Shown here one piece after another: positions 54,259 through 63,926 of a stretch of 64,000 nucleotides of DNA (position 1 is its first letter; every line of letters starts with the position of its first letter). The position numbers were made by a program, and so were the translations under genes. Under the pieces are notes generated by a model, which did no database searches, had not been told where the DNA came from, and was given only the letters and a program-made list of their open reading frames with translations. Source of the stretch: Blautia wexlerae DSM 19850 (GTDB lineage: Bacteria > Bacillota > Clostridia > Lachnospirales > Lachnospiraceae); NCBI RefSeq assembly GCF_025148125.1, contig NZ_CP102267.1:1114001-1178000 (forward strand), in the 5' to 3' direction.

Positions 54259-55854
54259 ATGAAAAAAGTAAAAACAGCAGCAGCACTTTTATGCAGTGCA
54301 TGTCTGGTACTTTCAGGAACTGCTGTACCGACAATGGCAGATTCAGTGAAGGTTGTGACACTGGGAGCTGATCTTACTCAGGACCAGAAGAATACAATGA
54401 TGAAATATTTTAATGTAGACAGTAACCAGGTACAGATCCTCACGATTACTAATCAGGATGAGAGAGATCATCTGAGTGCTTATGTACCGTTAGAGCAGAT
54501 CGGAACCAGAACAGTAAGCTGTGCATATGTAAAGCCGACTCAGTCAGGCGGTATCAAAGTAAGAACAGCCAACCTTAACTGGGTAACATGTAACATGATC
54601 GCAACGTCACTTTCCACATCAGGTGTCAAGAACTGTGAAGTTGTAGCCGCCTGCCCGTTTGAGGTATCCGGCACCGGAGCGCTTACAGGTATTCAGATGG
54701 CGTACGAGACAGCTACAGGGGAGCAGCTTGACAGCACGAAGAAAGAACTTGCTACAGAGGAAATGGTAGTGACAGGAAATCTGGCTGATGAGGTTGGAAA
54801 GAATGATGCAACTACTGTTATGAATAACTCGAAGATACAGGTTATCAAAGATAATGTCCAGAATGTGGATGATATCTATAATATCGTAGTAAATGTTGCT
54901 CAGCAGAATAATGTAAATCTGGATTCTGACCAGATTAATAAGATCGTAGAGCTTCTGAAACAGATTGCGCAGCAGGAGTACAATTATGATGATGTAAAAG
55001 CAACACTGGAGCAGGTAGAACAGAATACATCCGGTGATAATGATGAGCTTGGTGATATTGATGATGAAGAGGATGACACTGTAAATGCAGGTGATCCAGC
55101 AGATGGTGATGATATCCTGAATAATGTGGATAACAGTGCTTTAGGCGGAGATATCGTAGAGAGTTCCACAGAGAATCCATCGCTGGAGGAGGATTCAGGT
55201 CTGATTGAGGACGACGGGGACGATCAGAGTGACGGAGACCTCAGCGAAACAGAGGAACCGCAGGAGCCGGATGGTGATGAAACTACGGATGACAGTACGC
55301 TTGGAAATACAGATGAAGGTGATACAGACTCCGATGAAGGAACAGATGATACAGAAAATGATACCACATCAGATGAATTGGATACTTCTGCACTGACAGA
55401 AGATCAGAAAACCATGTTTGATAAAGCTGAGAATTTCTGCAAGGGAGAATATGAAGGCGATACCACTGCTCTTACAACAGCTATGGAAGATGAAACAGCA
55501 ACAGCTTCCGTAACTCTTGATGCTGAAAATGGTGCAACTCTTGCTAAGAATGTGGAGAAGGCATATCTGAAAATTCTTACAGAAGGCACAGCTTCTTATC
55601 AGGCAGATGGAACTGAAATTTACATGAGCACAGAGCTCAATATGGTAGATAAGTCCATGAAGGAAATCTTCGGATTAAGTGCAGATGCACAGGCAAGTCC
55701 GGAGCTTGGAGAACTTTCAGATGATGACAGACAGACCTTATATAATGAAACAATGAAATTCTTTGAGAAACTCTACGGAGAAAGCACAGAGACTTATGAT
55801 ACAACGGATGCAGATTCCACAGAGACTGCAGGCGGCGAGGAAAATGCAGAATAA
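54259..55854 (+). CDS. Secreted DUF1002-family (YpuA-like) protein
   Basis: 531 residues. Signal peptide ends near VPTMA (28). Residues 30-260 read as DUF1002 (VTLGADLTQDQKNTMMKYFN, CEVVAACPFEVSGTGALTGI). A very acidic linker (about 255-370, runs of Asp/Glu/Thr) follows, then a second folded helical part (370-520). In Bacillus YpuA is a secreted protein of unclear, envelope-related function. AGGGAGG lies 10 nt upstream. Confidence 0.85.
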   Translation: MKKVKTAAALLCSACLVLSGTAVPTMADSVKVVTLGADLTQDQKNTMMKYFNVDSNQVQILTITNQDERDHLSAYVPLEQIGTRTVSCAYVKPTQSGGIKVRTANLNWVTCNMIATSLSTSGVKNCEVVAACPFEVSGTGALTGIQMAYETATGEQLDSTKKELATEEMVVTGNLADEVGKNDATTVMNNSKIQVIKDNVQNVDDIYNIVVNVAQQNNVNLDSDQINKIVELLKQIAQQEYNYDDVKATLEQVEQNTSGDNDELGDIDDEEDDTVNAGDPADGDDILNNVDNSALGGDIVESSTENPSLEEDSGLIEDDGDDQSDGDLSETEEPQEPDGDETTDDSTLGNTDEGDTDSDEGTDDTENDTTSDELDTSALTEDQKTMFDKAENFCKGEYEGDTTALTTAMEDETATASVTLDAENGATLAKNVEKAYLKILTEGTASYQADGTEIYMSTELNMVDKSMKEIFGLSADAQASPELGELSDDDRQTLYNETMKFFEKLYGESTETYDTTDADSTETAGGEENAE

Positions 55855-56458
55855 TCAAAGCATCATGCAGATTTCAGAGAATAAGGATGGTTCTGCAAAG
55901 GTATTGTTTAGGATACGAAAAGCAGAGATGACAGATGTGGATGAGATCATGGCTGTTATGCATGAAGCGAAGAATGATAAAGAGCATCCGGACTGGTTTG
56001 TATCTGATGATGAGGAATATGTCAGGACACATATAGAAGAACAGGGTTTTGTGATCGTGGCACAGACAGCAGATGGTTCTGTTGCGGGTTTCTTCATTAT
56101 TAAATATCCTGAAAACAGGGAAGATAATCTGGGAACTTATCTTGATTTTGATGAGGAACAGCTTTCCCATGTTGCAGTCATGGATTCGGCAGTTGTGTGT
56201 TGTGCATACAGGGGAAACGGGCTGCAGGGGCATATGCTGGAAGAAGCGGAGAGATTGCTGGATACAGACCAATATTATTATCTGATGTGCACCATACATC
56301 CGGATAATCAGTTCAGCAGACATAATATGGAAAGCCATGGATATGAAGTTAAGAGAACGGCACTCTGTTACGGAGGTCTGCCAAGATGTATCCTTCTTAA
56401 GGATTTAACCGAATCAGGGAAGTCCCCTGCACAGGTTGTGAAAAGCAGCAAACAATAA
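55844..56458 (+). CDS. GNAT-family N-acetyltransferase
   Basis: 204 residues with a GNAT core: RKAEMTDVDEIMAVMHEAKN, the central strands SHVAVMDSAVVCCAYRGNGL then QGHMLEEAE (acetyl-CoA loop RGNGLQG), and the terminal strand PRCILLKDL. ATG 55844 has GGCGAGG upstream and overlaps the previous gene by 11 nt, so the two are coupled. Substrate unknown. Confidence 0.85.
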   Translation: MQNNQSIMQISENKDGSAKVLFRIRKAEMTDVDEIMAVMHEAKNDKEHPDWFVSDDEEYVRTHIEEQGFVIVAQTADGSVAGFFIIKYPENREDNLGTYLDFDEEQLSHVAVMDSAVVCCAYRGNGLQGHMLEEAERLLDTDQYYYLMCTIHPDNQFSRHNMESHGYEVKRTALCYGGLPRCILLKDLTESGKSPAQVVKSSKQ

Positions 56459-56637
56459 TAGTAATGGAAAGCAGTTGGTGAAATTTTTGCGATTTTGCCG
56501 GCTGCTTTTTGTTATGTATGGAAAAAATGAGATGAATGTGATAAAATGATGTGATTATAGCAATCCTCGTAAATAATGAATCTTAATCCGGCCCATCAGA
56601 GCGTGAAACCTGAAACTGTCTTAAATGCATTATTTAT

Positions 56638-56835
56638 GTTACTGTTCACTGGTAATATCCCGCGAGGTGTTTTTTGTGAGCGAAGGTCACAGAAAACCCG
56701 AGACATACTGCGCGAATTTATGCGATTAGCATAAATTAAGTTTGCGAAGCAAACGATACTCCTTGGGCATTGCACAAGGAGGTTCATATTTCCTGCATCG
56801 CGAAGCGTGTTGCTGGGAACGGAGTGAACAGTAAC
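56638..56835. repeat. Inverted-repeat element, GTTACTGTTCAC family, copy 2
   Basis: 198 bp bounded by GTTACTGTTCAC and GTGAACAGTAAC, an exact 12-bp inverted repeat. The interior has CGCGAGGTGTTTT as in copy 1 (inverse relation to ACACCTCGCGG at 4420) and several short hairpins. Nothing else is seen in the gap 56459-56916. Confidence 0.75.
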
Positions 56836-56916
56836 TTATTTATGAGGGCTGCTATAGAAAACAGAGTCATATAATTGACAAAAGATAAACATAAAAAAAT
56901 ACAAGGAGAAATACGA

Positions 56917-58119
56917 ATGGGAATGGCAGTAGTAACTCTGAAAAAGGGAGAGGGAAGACTTCTGAAATCCGGCGGAATGTGGATTTTTGATAATGAGATA
57001 GATACAGTCATGGGAAATTTCGAGAACGGTGATATTGTACTTGTCCATGATTTTGACGGATATCCTATGGGAAGAGGGTTCATTAATACTAATTCTAAGA
57101 TTACGGTACGTCTTATGACCAGAGATGAAAATGTTGATATTAATGAAGAACTTTTGGAGAAGCGTGTACGTGATGCATGGGAATATCGTAAGAAAGTGGT
57201 AGATACAGGATGCTGTCGTCTGATTTTTGCAGAGGCAGATTTCCTTCCGGGAATTGTGGTGGATAAATTTTCGGATGTACTGGTAGTTCAGTCACTGGCT
57301 CTGGGGATCGATCGTTTTAAAGAAACAATCGTAGAACTCCTCAGGAAAGTCCTGGCAGAAGATGGGATCACTATTCGCGGTGTTTACGAAAGAAGCGATG
57401 TGAAGGTGCGCAAACAGGAAGGAATGGAAATGGTTAAGGGTTTTATAGGACCAGAGTTTCCAACACTTGTGCAGATTGAAGAAAATGGCGTAAAATATGA
57501 AGTTGATGTAAAGGACGGGCAGAAGACAGGATTTTTCCTGGATCAGAAATATAACAGGCTTGCAATTCAGAAGCTCTGTAAGAATGCGAAAGTTCTGGAT
57601 TGCTTTACACATACAGGTTCCTTTGCACTCAATGCCGGAATTGCAGGAGCTGCGAGCGTAACCGGTGTGGACGCCTCTCAACTGGCAGTAGATCAGGCAA
57701 CCGCTAATGCGACATTGAATGGTTTATCCGACAATGTGAAATTTATTTGCGAGGATGTTTTTGAACTGCTTCCAGAACTGGAAGAAAAGGGTGAGAAATT
57801 TGATGTTGTGATTCTTGATCCTCCGGCATTCACCAAATCCAGAAATTCTATTAAGAATGCAGTAAAAGGATACAGGGAAATTAATCTGCGTGCCATGAAA
57901 CTGGTAAAAGACGGAGGTTTTCTTGCAACCTGTTCCTGTTCTCATTTTATGGACTATGAATTATTTACCAAAACCATCGGACAGGCGGCAAAGAATGTAC
58001 ATAAAAGACTTCGCCAGGTAGAATACAGGACACAGGCACCGGATCATCCGATCCTGTGGGCGGCAGATGAGTCTTACTATCTGAAGTTTTACATATTCCA
58101 GGTATGCAATGACAGATGA
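56917..58119 (+). CDS. rlmI: Class I SAM-dependent rRNA methyltransferase, RlmI type
   Basis: 400 residues: an N-terminal PUA domain (VTLKKGEGRLLKSGGMWIFD), a central domain, and a Rossmann methyltransferase with VLDCFTHTGSFALNA (SAM), VVILDPPAFTKS (motif IV) and ATCSCSHFM carrying the likely catalytic Cys. RlmI makes m5C1962 in 23S rRNA. ATG 56917 has AAGGAG 8 nt upstream. Length is normal. Confidence 0.92.
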   Translation: MGMAVVTLKKGEGRLLKSGGMWIFDNEIDTVMGNFENGDIVLVHDFDGYPMGRGFINTNSKITVRLMTRDENVDINEELLEKRVRDAWEYRKKVVDTGCCRLIFAEADFLPGIVVDKFSDVLVVQSLALGIDRFKETIVELLRKVLAEDGITIRGVYERSDVKVRKQEGMEMVKGFIGPEFPTLVQIEENGVKYEVDVKDGQKTGFFLDQKYNRLAIQKLCKNAKVLDCFTHTGSFALNAGIAGAASVTGVDASQLAVDQATANATLNGLSDNVKFICEDVFELLPELEEKGEKFDVVILDPPAFTKSRNSIKNAVKGYREINLRAMKLVKDGGFLATCSCSHFMDYELFTKTIGQAAKNVHKRLRQVEYRTQAPDHPILWAADESYYLKFYIFQVCNDR

Positions 58120-58161
58120 TTATTTGGCATATCAGGTAGGGGCAAAATATCTTTTGCCCCT

Positions 58162-58323
58162 AGAGCGTGTCTGAAAAATCATTTCCACAATCTGCACGCC
58201 CCACTTTGCGGTATATTTTGCCCGAATTCGGTTGCCGTAGCCCGCTACGACACCCTCATCCGGGCAAAATCTCCCACAAATTGTGACATATATCTTGCGG
58301 AAAGCATTTTTCAGACACGCTCT
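58162..58323. repeat. MITE-like element with AGAGCGTGTCTGA ends, copy 1
   Basis: 162 bp with perfect terminal inverted repeats AGAGCGTGTCTGAAAAAT / ATTTTTCAGACACGCTCT and no coding potential. A second, shorter element with the same ends lies at 62297-62365. Confidence 0.8.
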
Positions 58324-58367
58324 AACATCATAAGAGTACACAATAAAGAAAGAGAGGAAATAATATT

Positions 58368-58877
58368 ATGAGTTTCAGAGAAGTAAAAGCAGAAGAACTG
58401 ACAATGAATCCATTTACCAAGATTGGAAAGGAATGGCTGCTGATCACAGCCGGAAATGAAGAAAAATGCAATACCATGACAGCAAGCTGGGGTGCAATGG
58501 GTGTTATGTGGGGAAAGAACGCAGTGACAGTGTATATCCGTCCTCAGAGATACACCAAGGAATTTGTGGACAGGGAAGATACATTTACAATTTCTGTTCT
58601 GGGAGAAGAGTATCGCAAGGCATTAAATTATTGCGGAAAGGTTTCCGGAAAAAATGCGGATAACAAGATTAAAGAAGCAGGACTGACTCCTTACTTTACA
58701 GACGGAACAGCCGGAATTGAAGAAGCTGACATGATCATGGTCTGCAAAAAAATGTATCATGATGAGATTAAACCGGAATGCTTTGATGCCGGGGAAAACG
58801 ACGGTAAGTGGTATCCGCAGAAAGACTACCATACCATGTATATTGCAGAGATCCTGAAAGTTCTTGTCAGAGAGTAA
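58368..58877 (+). CDS. Flavin reductase-like FMN-binding protein
   Basis: 169 residues with the flavin-reductase-domain opening FTKIGKEWLLITAG, the flavin loop CNTMTASWGAMGVMWGKNAV and YIRPQRYTKEF. This subfamily is common in clostridia; the physiological substrate is unknown. AGAGAGGAAA lies upstream of the ATG. Confidence 0.85.
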   Translation: MSFREVKAEELTMNPFTKIGKEWLLITAGNEEKCNTMTASWGAMGVMWGKNAVTVYIRPQRYTKEFVDREDTFTISVLGEEYRKALNYCGKVSGKNADNKIKEAGLTPYFTDGTAGIEEADMIMVCKKMYHDEIKPECFDAGENDGKWYPQKDYHTMYIAEILKVLVRE

Positions 58878-58914
58878 AAAAATGCATTACAAACAGTAAA
58901 AAAGAGGTAGTTTA

Positions 58915-59325
58915 ATGAAAGACAAATTAAACAGATTCATGCAGGGGCGTTATGGAGTGGATAATTTTGCAAGATTCACTCTCGGTGTGGCACTTTTCGT
59001 CATTGTTGTAGGTTCTTTTATGAGACAAAACGCAGCCGGAGGCGTTCTGGATACAGTTGGATTTATTCTTATCATTTATACATATTTCAGAATCCTTTCC
59101 AGAAATATCTCTGCACGATATGCGGAAAACCAGAAATATCTGGGATATACTCAGAAAATCCGCAGCCGGTTTACCAGAGAAAAAAATATGATGGAGCAGA
59201 GAAAAACACATCATATCTATACCTGCCCGGGTTGTGGACAGAAAATTCGTATTCCCAGAGGAAAAGGACAGAAGGTAGAGATTGAATGTCCGAAATGTCA
59301 TGAGAAGTTTATCAAAAGACGTTGA
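58915..59325 (+). CDS. Membrane protein with C-terminal zinc ribbon
   Basis: 136 residues with two membrane helices (FTLGVALFVIVVGSF and VLDTVGFILIIYTYF) and a zinc ribbon CPGCGQK ... CPKCHEK at the C-terminus. It precedes the DUF5685 and DnaJ-domain genes with short gaps, a likely operon. Function unknown. Confidence 0.75.
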   Translation: MKDKLNRFMQGRYGVDNFARFTLGVALFVIVVGSFMRQNAAGGVLDTVGFILIIYTYFRILSRNISARYAENQKYLGYTQKIRSRFTREKNMMEQRKTHHIYTCPGCGQKIRIPRGKGQKVEIECPKCHEKFIKRR

Positions 59326-59378
59326 TTTGCTGCAAACACGCTCTGGCAGATCATCATAAGTTATGGGCTGGAGGAATT

Positions 59379-60224
59379 ATGTTTGGTTATATAGTAATGA
59401 ATAAGCCTGAAATCAAGTTTAAAGATTTTGATCTGTACAGATCTTTTTACTGTGGATTGTGCAGAGAACTCAAAAGTAAATATGGAATATCAGGACAGAT
59501 TTCTCTGACTTATGATATGACATTTGTGGTGATTCTTCTCAGTGCGCTTTATGAGCCGCACACACAAAAGGGAAGCACAAGATGTATCATTCATCCGGTC
59601 TGTAAACAGCCGGTCAGAAGAAATATAGTGACAGAATATGCGGCAGATATGAATGTACTTCTTACTTATTATAAATGCCGGGACGACTGGGAGGATGAAA
59701 AAAAAGTAACTGCTCTTGGTTATTCAAAAGTTCTTCAGGGAAAAGTGAAAAAACTGGATCAGAAATATCCGGATAAATCCCGAAGAATACAGAAGCTTCT
59801 CAGTGAATTGTCTGAGATGGAGAAATCCGGAGAAAAAGACATTGACAAAATGGCGGGCTGTTTCGGAAAAATTATGGAAGAGATTTTTGCATGGAAACAG
59901 GATGTATGGGAAGATACTCTGCGCAGAATGGGATTTTTTCTTGGCAAATTTATTTATCTTCTGGATGCATACGATGATGTGGAAGAGGATATAAAAAATA
60001 AAAATTACAATCCTTTTTCAGAACAATATATAATAGAAGGGTTCGATGAGCAGGTACGCCGGATTCTGATCATGATGATGGCGCAGACCTGCAGGGAGTT
60101 TGAGAAACTTCCTATTATAAAATACACTGATATTTTGAGAAATATTCTTTACTCAGGGGTATGGTGTCGGTTTGAGGTGATACATAAGAAGAGAAAAGAA
60201 GCAGGAGAGAAAGATAATGATTGA
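59379..60224 (+). CDS. DUF5685-family protein
   Basis: 281 residues ([20 protein letters not shown], then YCGLCRELK near 26 and HPVCKQP). The start at 59379 has GGAGGAATT directly upstream. The family is widespread in clostridia, often beside J-domain proteins; no function is known to me. It contains [15 protein letters not shown], an acidic motif that recalls helical prenyl-synthase-like folds. The 3' end overlaps the next gene by 8 nt. Confidence 0.75.
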   Translation: MFGYIVMNKPEIKFKDFDLYRSFYCGLCRELKSKYGISGQISLTYDMTFVVILLSALYEPHTQKGSTRCIIHPVCKQPVRRNIVTEYAADMNVLLTYYKCRDDWEDEKKVTALGYSKVLQGKVKKLDQKYPDKSRRIQKLLSELSEMEKSGEKDIDKMAGCFGKIMEEIFAWKQDVWEDTLRRMGFFLGKFIYLLDAYDDVEEDIKNKNYNPFSEQYIIEGFDEQVRRILIMMMAQTCREFEKLPIIKYTDILRNILYSGVWCRFEVIHKKRKEAGEKDND

Positions 60225-60864
60225 TCCGTACAGTATACTGGGGATTTCCAGAGATGCATCCGATGAGGAAGTGAAGAAGGCATATCGTAAGATGAGCAGA
60301 AAGTATCATCCGGATGCCAATATTGACAATCCGAATAAAGAACAGGCTGAGGAGAAATTCAAGCAGGTTCAGCAGGCTTATGAGCAGATTATGAAGGAAA
60401 GAGAGCAGGGAATCGATTACGGGAATTATGGCAGCAATAATTACGGTGGTTTTGGCGGATTTTCCGGACAGGCAGACTCTGGCTATCAGGATGAAGAGTC
60501 TATGCGCAGGCAGGCGGCAGCCAATTATATCCAGAGCGGTCATTATCGTGAGGCTATGAATGTTCTGCAGTCACTTTCACAGAGGAACGGACAGTGGTAT
60601 TATCTGTCTTCCATGGCAAACATGGGACTTGGAAATAACGTAAATGCATTGAATGATATTAAGCAGGCTATCCGTCTGGAACCGGATAATGTACAGTATC
60701 AGATGGTTTTGCAGCAGATGGAAGGCGGAGGAAACTGGTATCAGGAGATGCAGAATCCTTTTGGAGGTATGCCGACAGGCGGTGATGATTATTGTATGAA
60801 GCTGTGCCTGGCAAATATGGCATGCAGTCTGTGTTGCCCGGGAAGCGGCATATTTTGCTGCTAA
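60217..60864 (+). CDS. DnaJ-domain protein with TPR-like middle and Cys-rich tail
   Basis: 215 residues. J domain at 2-65 with the HPD motif in YHPDANI, a Gly/Asn-rich stretch, a TPR-like pair ([20 protein letters not shown] and [20 protein letters not shown]), and a C-terminus rich in Cys ([20 protein letters not shown]). The J domain should stimulate an Hsp70. The Cys tail may bind metal or be lipidated; that is a guess. It is not the full DnaJ of this organism. Confidence 0.88.
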   Translation: MIDPYSILGISRDASDEEVKKAYRKMSRKYHPDANIDNPNKEQAEEKFKQVQQAYEQIMKEREQGIDYGNYGSNNYGGFGGFSGQADSGYQDEESMRRQAAANYIQSGHYREAMNVLQSLSQRNGQWYYLSSMANMGLGNNVNALNDIKQAIRLEPDNVQYQMVLQQMEGGGNWYQEMQNPFGGMPTGGDDYCMKLCLANMACSLCCPGSGIFCC

Positions 60865-60867
60865 AAC

Positions 60868-60939
60868 GTTATTGTTCACTCCGTTCTCAGTAACGTAGTC
60901 AAAATTCATTCCAGATTGCCTGCGGCAATGGAATTTTGG
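60868..60939. repeat. GTTACTGTTCAC-family repeat, partial copy
   Basis: GTTATTGTTCACTCCGTTCT followed by the same palindrome as 4340-4380. Only the left part of the family is present, directly after the J-domain gene. Confidence 0.7.
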
Positions 60940-61056
60940 TAATAATTGGATTGACAATTAAAAGTGAAAATATTACTATAGTAAAGTGATAATGTGCAAC
61001 TGTAATGATATGCAACAGTTGCGAACATATAATTAAAGTTACAGGAGGAAATCATA

Positions 61057-62043
61057 ATGAGTATTCGTATTGGTATTTTAGGCTACGGCAATCTTGGCCG
61101 CGGTGTAGAGTGCGCAATCAAACATAATCCGGATCTGGAGCTTGTTGCTGTATTTACACGTCGTGCTCCGGAAACTGTTAAAATCCTTACAGAGACAGCA
61201 GCGGTATATTCTGTCAATGATGCCGAAAAAATGAAAGATAAGATCGATGTACTTATCATCTGTGGCGGAAGTGCAACAGATCTGCCGAAACAGACACCGG
61301 AATATGCGAAGATGTTTAATGTAATTGACAGCTTTGATACACATGCAAGAATTCCTGAGCATTTTGATTCAGTAGATGCAGCTGCAAAAGAAAGCGGTCA
61401 TATCGGAATTATTTCAGTGGGCTGGGATCCGGGAATGTTCTCACTGAACCGTCTCTATGCAAATGCAATCCTTACAAACGGAAAGGATTATACATTCTGG
61501 GGCAAGGGTGTAAGCCAGGGACACTCAGATGCAGTACGCCGTATCAAAGGTGTAAAAGATGCAAAACAGTATACAATTCCTGTTGAAGCAGCACTGGAAG
61601 CAGTGAGAAACGGAGAAAATCCGGATCTTACAACAAGACAGAAACATACAAGAGAATGCTTTGTAGTTGCAGAGGAAGGTGCGGATCTGGCGCAGATTGA
61701 GAATGATATCAAGACTATGCCTAACTATTTCTCTGACTATGACACAACTGTACATTTTATTTCTGAAGAAGAACTGAAGCGAGATCACAGTGGAATCCCA
61801 CATGGCGGTTTCGTGATCCGATCCGGAAAAACGGGCTGGAATGATGAGAACAATCATGTGATCGAATATAGTCTGAAGCTGGATTCCAATCCGGAGTTTA
61901 CATCTTCTGTACTTGTTGCATATGCAAGAGCTGCATATCGTATGAATAAAGAAGGACAGAGTGGTGCGAAGACCGTATTTGATGTGGCACCTGCTTATTT
62001 ATGTGCTGCTGATGGTGCTGAATTAAGAAAGCATCTGTTGTGA
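61057..62043 (+). CDS. ddh: meso-Diaminopimelate dehydrogenase
   Basis: 328 residues, the expected length. Rossmann motif GILGYGNLGRGVE at 6-18; VFTRRAPE for NADP; the conserved DSFDTHARIPEH, SVGWDPGMFSLNRLY and GKGVSQGHSDAVRRI blocks of Ddh. It makes meso-diaminopimelate from tetrahydrodipicolinate, NADPH and ammonia in one step for lysine and peptidoglycan. AGGAGGAAA precedes the ATG. A monocistronic unit with its own terminator. Confidence 0.95.
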   Translation: MSIRIGILGYGNLGRGVECAIKHNPDLELVAVFTRRAPETVKILTETAAVYSVNDAEKMKDKIDVLIICGGSATDLPKQTPEYAKMFNVIDSFDTHARIPEHFDSVDAAAKESGHIGIISVGWDPGMFSLNRLYANAILTNGKDYTFWGKGVSQGHSDAVRRIKGVKDAKQYTIPVEAALEAVRNGENPDLTTRQKHTRECFVVAEEGADLAQIENDIKTMPNYFSDYDTTVHFISEEELKRDHSGIPHGGFVIRSGKTGWNDENNHVIEYSLKLDSNPEFTSSVLVAYARAAYRMNKEGQSGAKTVFDVAPAYLCAADGAELRKHLL

Positions 62044-62131
62044 TCAGGGATATAAGATAATATTCTGTCTGTTGAAAAAATAAAGAGAAAACAGGTATAC
62101 AGGTTATATTTCACAGTATTATCTTGTGAAA

Positions 62132-62168
62132 AGAGACAAAGTATTTGTGTACTTTGTCTCTTTTTTTA
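62132..62168 (+). terminator. Terminator after ddh
   Basis: Perfect 12-bp stem AGAGACAAAGTA / TACTTTGTCTCT followed by seven T. Confidence 0.92.
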
Positions 62169-62220
62169 TGGAACAGACTGTGAAAAATTAGTGAATGTTT
62201 AACAGAATTTTACTTGTCTG

Positions 62221-62249
62221 TTGACGGGATATTTAAAGTGTAATATAAT
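62221..62249 (+). promoter_or_regulatory. Promoter of the choline-binding-repeat hydrolase
   Basis: TTGACG (62221-62226), 17-nt spacer, TATAAT (62244-62249). The transcript would have a 5' leader of about 135 nt containing the inverted-repeat element. Confidence 0.8.
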
Positions 62250-62296
62250 AGAGTCATAGAAACGTAATAACATTGTAAAAAACTTTGTTAAACCTT

Positions 62297-62365
62297 AGAG
62301 CGTATCTGAGAAGTATGTGAGATATCAGAGCGATACCCACGATTCATACTTTTCAGACACGCTCT
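62297..62365. repeat. MITE-like element with AGAGCGTGTCTGA ends, copy 2
   Basis: 69 bp with ends AGAGCGTATCTGAGAAGTAT and its near inverse, able to form a long hairpin in the leader of the next gene. Confidence 0.7.
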
Positions 62366-62394
62366 GATAATGAAAAAAGAAAAGGAAGGTATGT

Positions 62395-63867
62395 ATGCAA
62401 AACGTAAACAGGAAGTTTAAAATCTGGGGGGCACTTCTGTTTCTGCTGTTTTTTGCTGTGGGAGTTTCCATGTATTTTACTGCGGCAAATGTACAGGCTG
62501 CAACGAAAACAGGTTTTGTAACTATTAACGGAGAGTCATACTACATAAATGAAGATGGCTCTAAACAGAAGGGCTGGCTGGAACTTGAAGGAAAGAAATA
62601 TTACTTTAACACAAAGACCGGTGTTCAGGTAAAGGGCTGGGTTACTGACAGTAAAGGACGAAAGAGATATTTCAGTAAACAGGCTGGTATCATGATGACA
62701 GGCTGGGTCACTGATTCAAAGGATCAGAAAAGATATTTTAATCCATCTACCGGATTCATGCAGACGAAATGGCTGACATTGAAGGGAAAGAGATATTATT
62801 TCTACAGTAACAGTGGAGTGGCTGCCTGCAAGACATTCCTTACAGACAGTAAGAAAAATACCAGATATTTTACAAGTGCATGTTATATGCTTACCGGTTG
62901 GACAAAGAATTCCAGCAATGAATACAGATATTTTGAAACTGAAGACGGAATTATGGCAAAAGGTTTCCAGACACTCGACGGAAAAAAATATTATTTTAAT
63001 ACAGGCAGCGGCAAGATGGCTGTAGGCTGGACGACAATTGATGGAAATAAGTATTATTTTGATAAGGAAACAGGTGTGATGGCTACCGGAGATGTAACAA
63101 TTGATGGACAGAAATACCATTTTAATTCCAATGGTATATTGAGCAATACTACAAGTCCGACCGGTTCCAGAACAATCAAGAATTATCTGGCAGGTGCATT
63201 ACAGCCTGTTGGTCAGGCTTTGTACGTATGGGGTGGCGGATGGAATGATTCCACCAGAAAAGGAACAAGTCAGACAATGACTGATTTCTATAACAGTCAG
63301 AGCAGCAGTTATGATTACAATAACTACAGAGATCTCAGCACAGCCAACAGAGCAAAAGGTTTTGACTGTTCCGGTTTCGTAGGATGGTCAGCTTATCAGG
63401 TAATGCAGAGTAAGTCCGGTGTAGGAAGCGGATATACAGTAGTTTCCGGTGAGATTGGTTCTTATTATAAGTCCATGGGCTGGGGAAGTATTCTCACTCA
63501 GGCGAATCTGGCAAGTGATGACTGGACAGTATATCCCGGAGATGTGGGATATGACAGTGGACATACATGGATCATTCTCGGACAGTGTGCTGATAAGAGT
63601 GCAGTGATCGTGCATTCTACCCCGAATGCAGGTGTTCAGATTGCAGGTACACCTACTCCGTCCGGTGGTTATTCCAGTCAGGCGATTGCACTGGCACAGA
63701 AGTATATGTCAAGATATCCGGGATATACCAAGTATGATTATCATACTTCATCTGGTAACTATATCAGAAGAGGTAATTATCTGAGATGGAACAGAAGTAC
63801 GCTTTCTGATCCGGATGGGTATATGAATATGACCGCAGACCAGATTCTTGCAGATCTGTTTAGCTGA
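62395..63867 (+). CDS. Secreted cell-wall-binding-repeat NlpC/P60-like hydrolase
   Basis: 490 residues. N-terminal signal/anchor (ALLFLLFFAVGVSMYFTAA); about nine choline-binding-type repeats (GWxxxxGKxYYF pattern) from 45 to 245; then a catalytic domain with Cys in AKGFDCSGFVGWSAYQ near 325 and His in SGHTWIILG near 383, as in NlpC/P60 peptidoglycan endopeptidases. It probably binds wall polymers and trims stem peptides. GGAAGG precedes the ATG; a terminator follows. Confidence 0.88.
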   Translation: MQNVNRKFKIWGALLFLLFFAVGVSMYFTAANVQAATKTGFVTINGESYYINEDGSKQKGWLELEGKKYYFNTKTGVQVKGWVTDSKGRKRYFSKQAGIMMTGWVTDSKDQKRYFNPSTGFMQTKWLTLKGKRYYFYSNSGVAACKTFLTDSKKNTRYFTSACYMLTGWTKNSSNEYRYFETEDGIMAKGFQTLDGKKYYFNTGSGKMAVGWTTIDGNKYYFDKETGVMATGDVTIDGQKYHFNSNGILSNTTSPTGSRTIKNYLAGALQPVGQALYVWGGGWNDSTRKGTSQTMTDFYNSQSSSYDYNNYRDLSTANRAKGFDCSGFVGWSAYQVMQSKSGVGSGYTVVSGEIGSYYKSMGWGSILTQANLASDDWTVYPGDVGYDSGHTWIILGQCADKSAVIVHSTPNAGVQIAGTPTPSGGYSSQAIALAQKYMSRYPGYTKYDYHTSSGNYIRRGNYLRWNRSTLSDPDGYMNMTADQILADLFS

Positions 63868-63889
63868 GAAGTGAATAGTTAAGAAAATG

Positions 63890-63926
63890 GAAGCAGCTTT
63901 CGAAAGAGGAGGCTGCTTCTTTTTTT
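63890..63926 (+). terminator. Terminator after the NlpC/P60-like gene
   Basis: GAAGCAGC (63890-63897) / GCTGCTTC (63912-63919) and seven T. The final bases 63950-64000 look like the start of another GTTACTGT-family repeat. Confidence 0.88.

Noticed and set aside
60950..60985. TTGACA ... TATAGT promoter for ddh
   Set aside because: The spacer is 20 nt, too long for a confident call, although a promoter in this region is likely.
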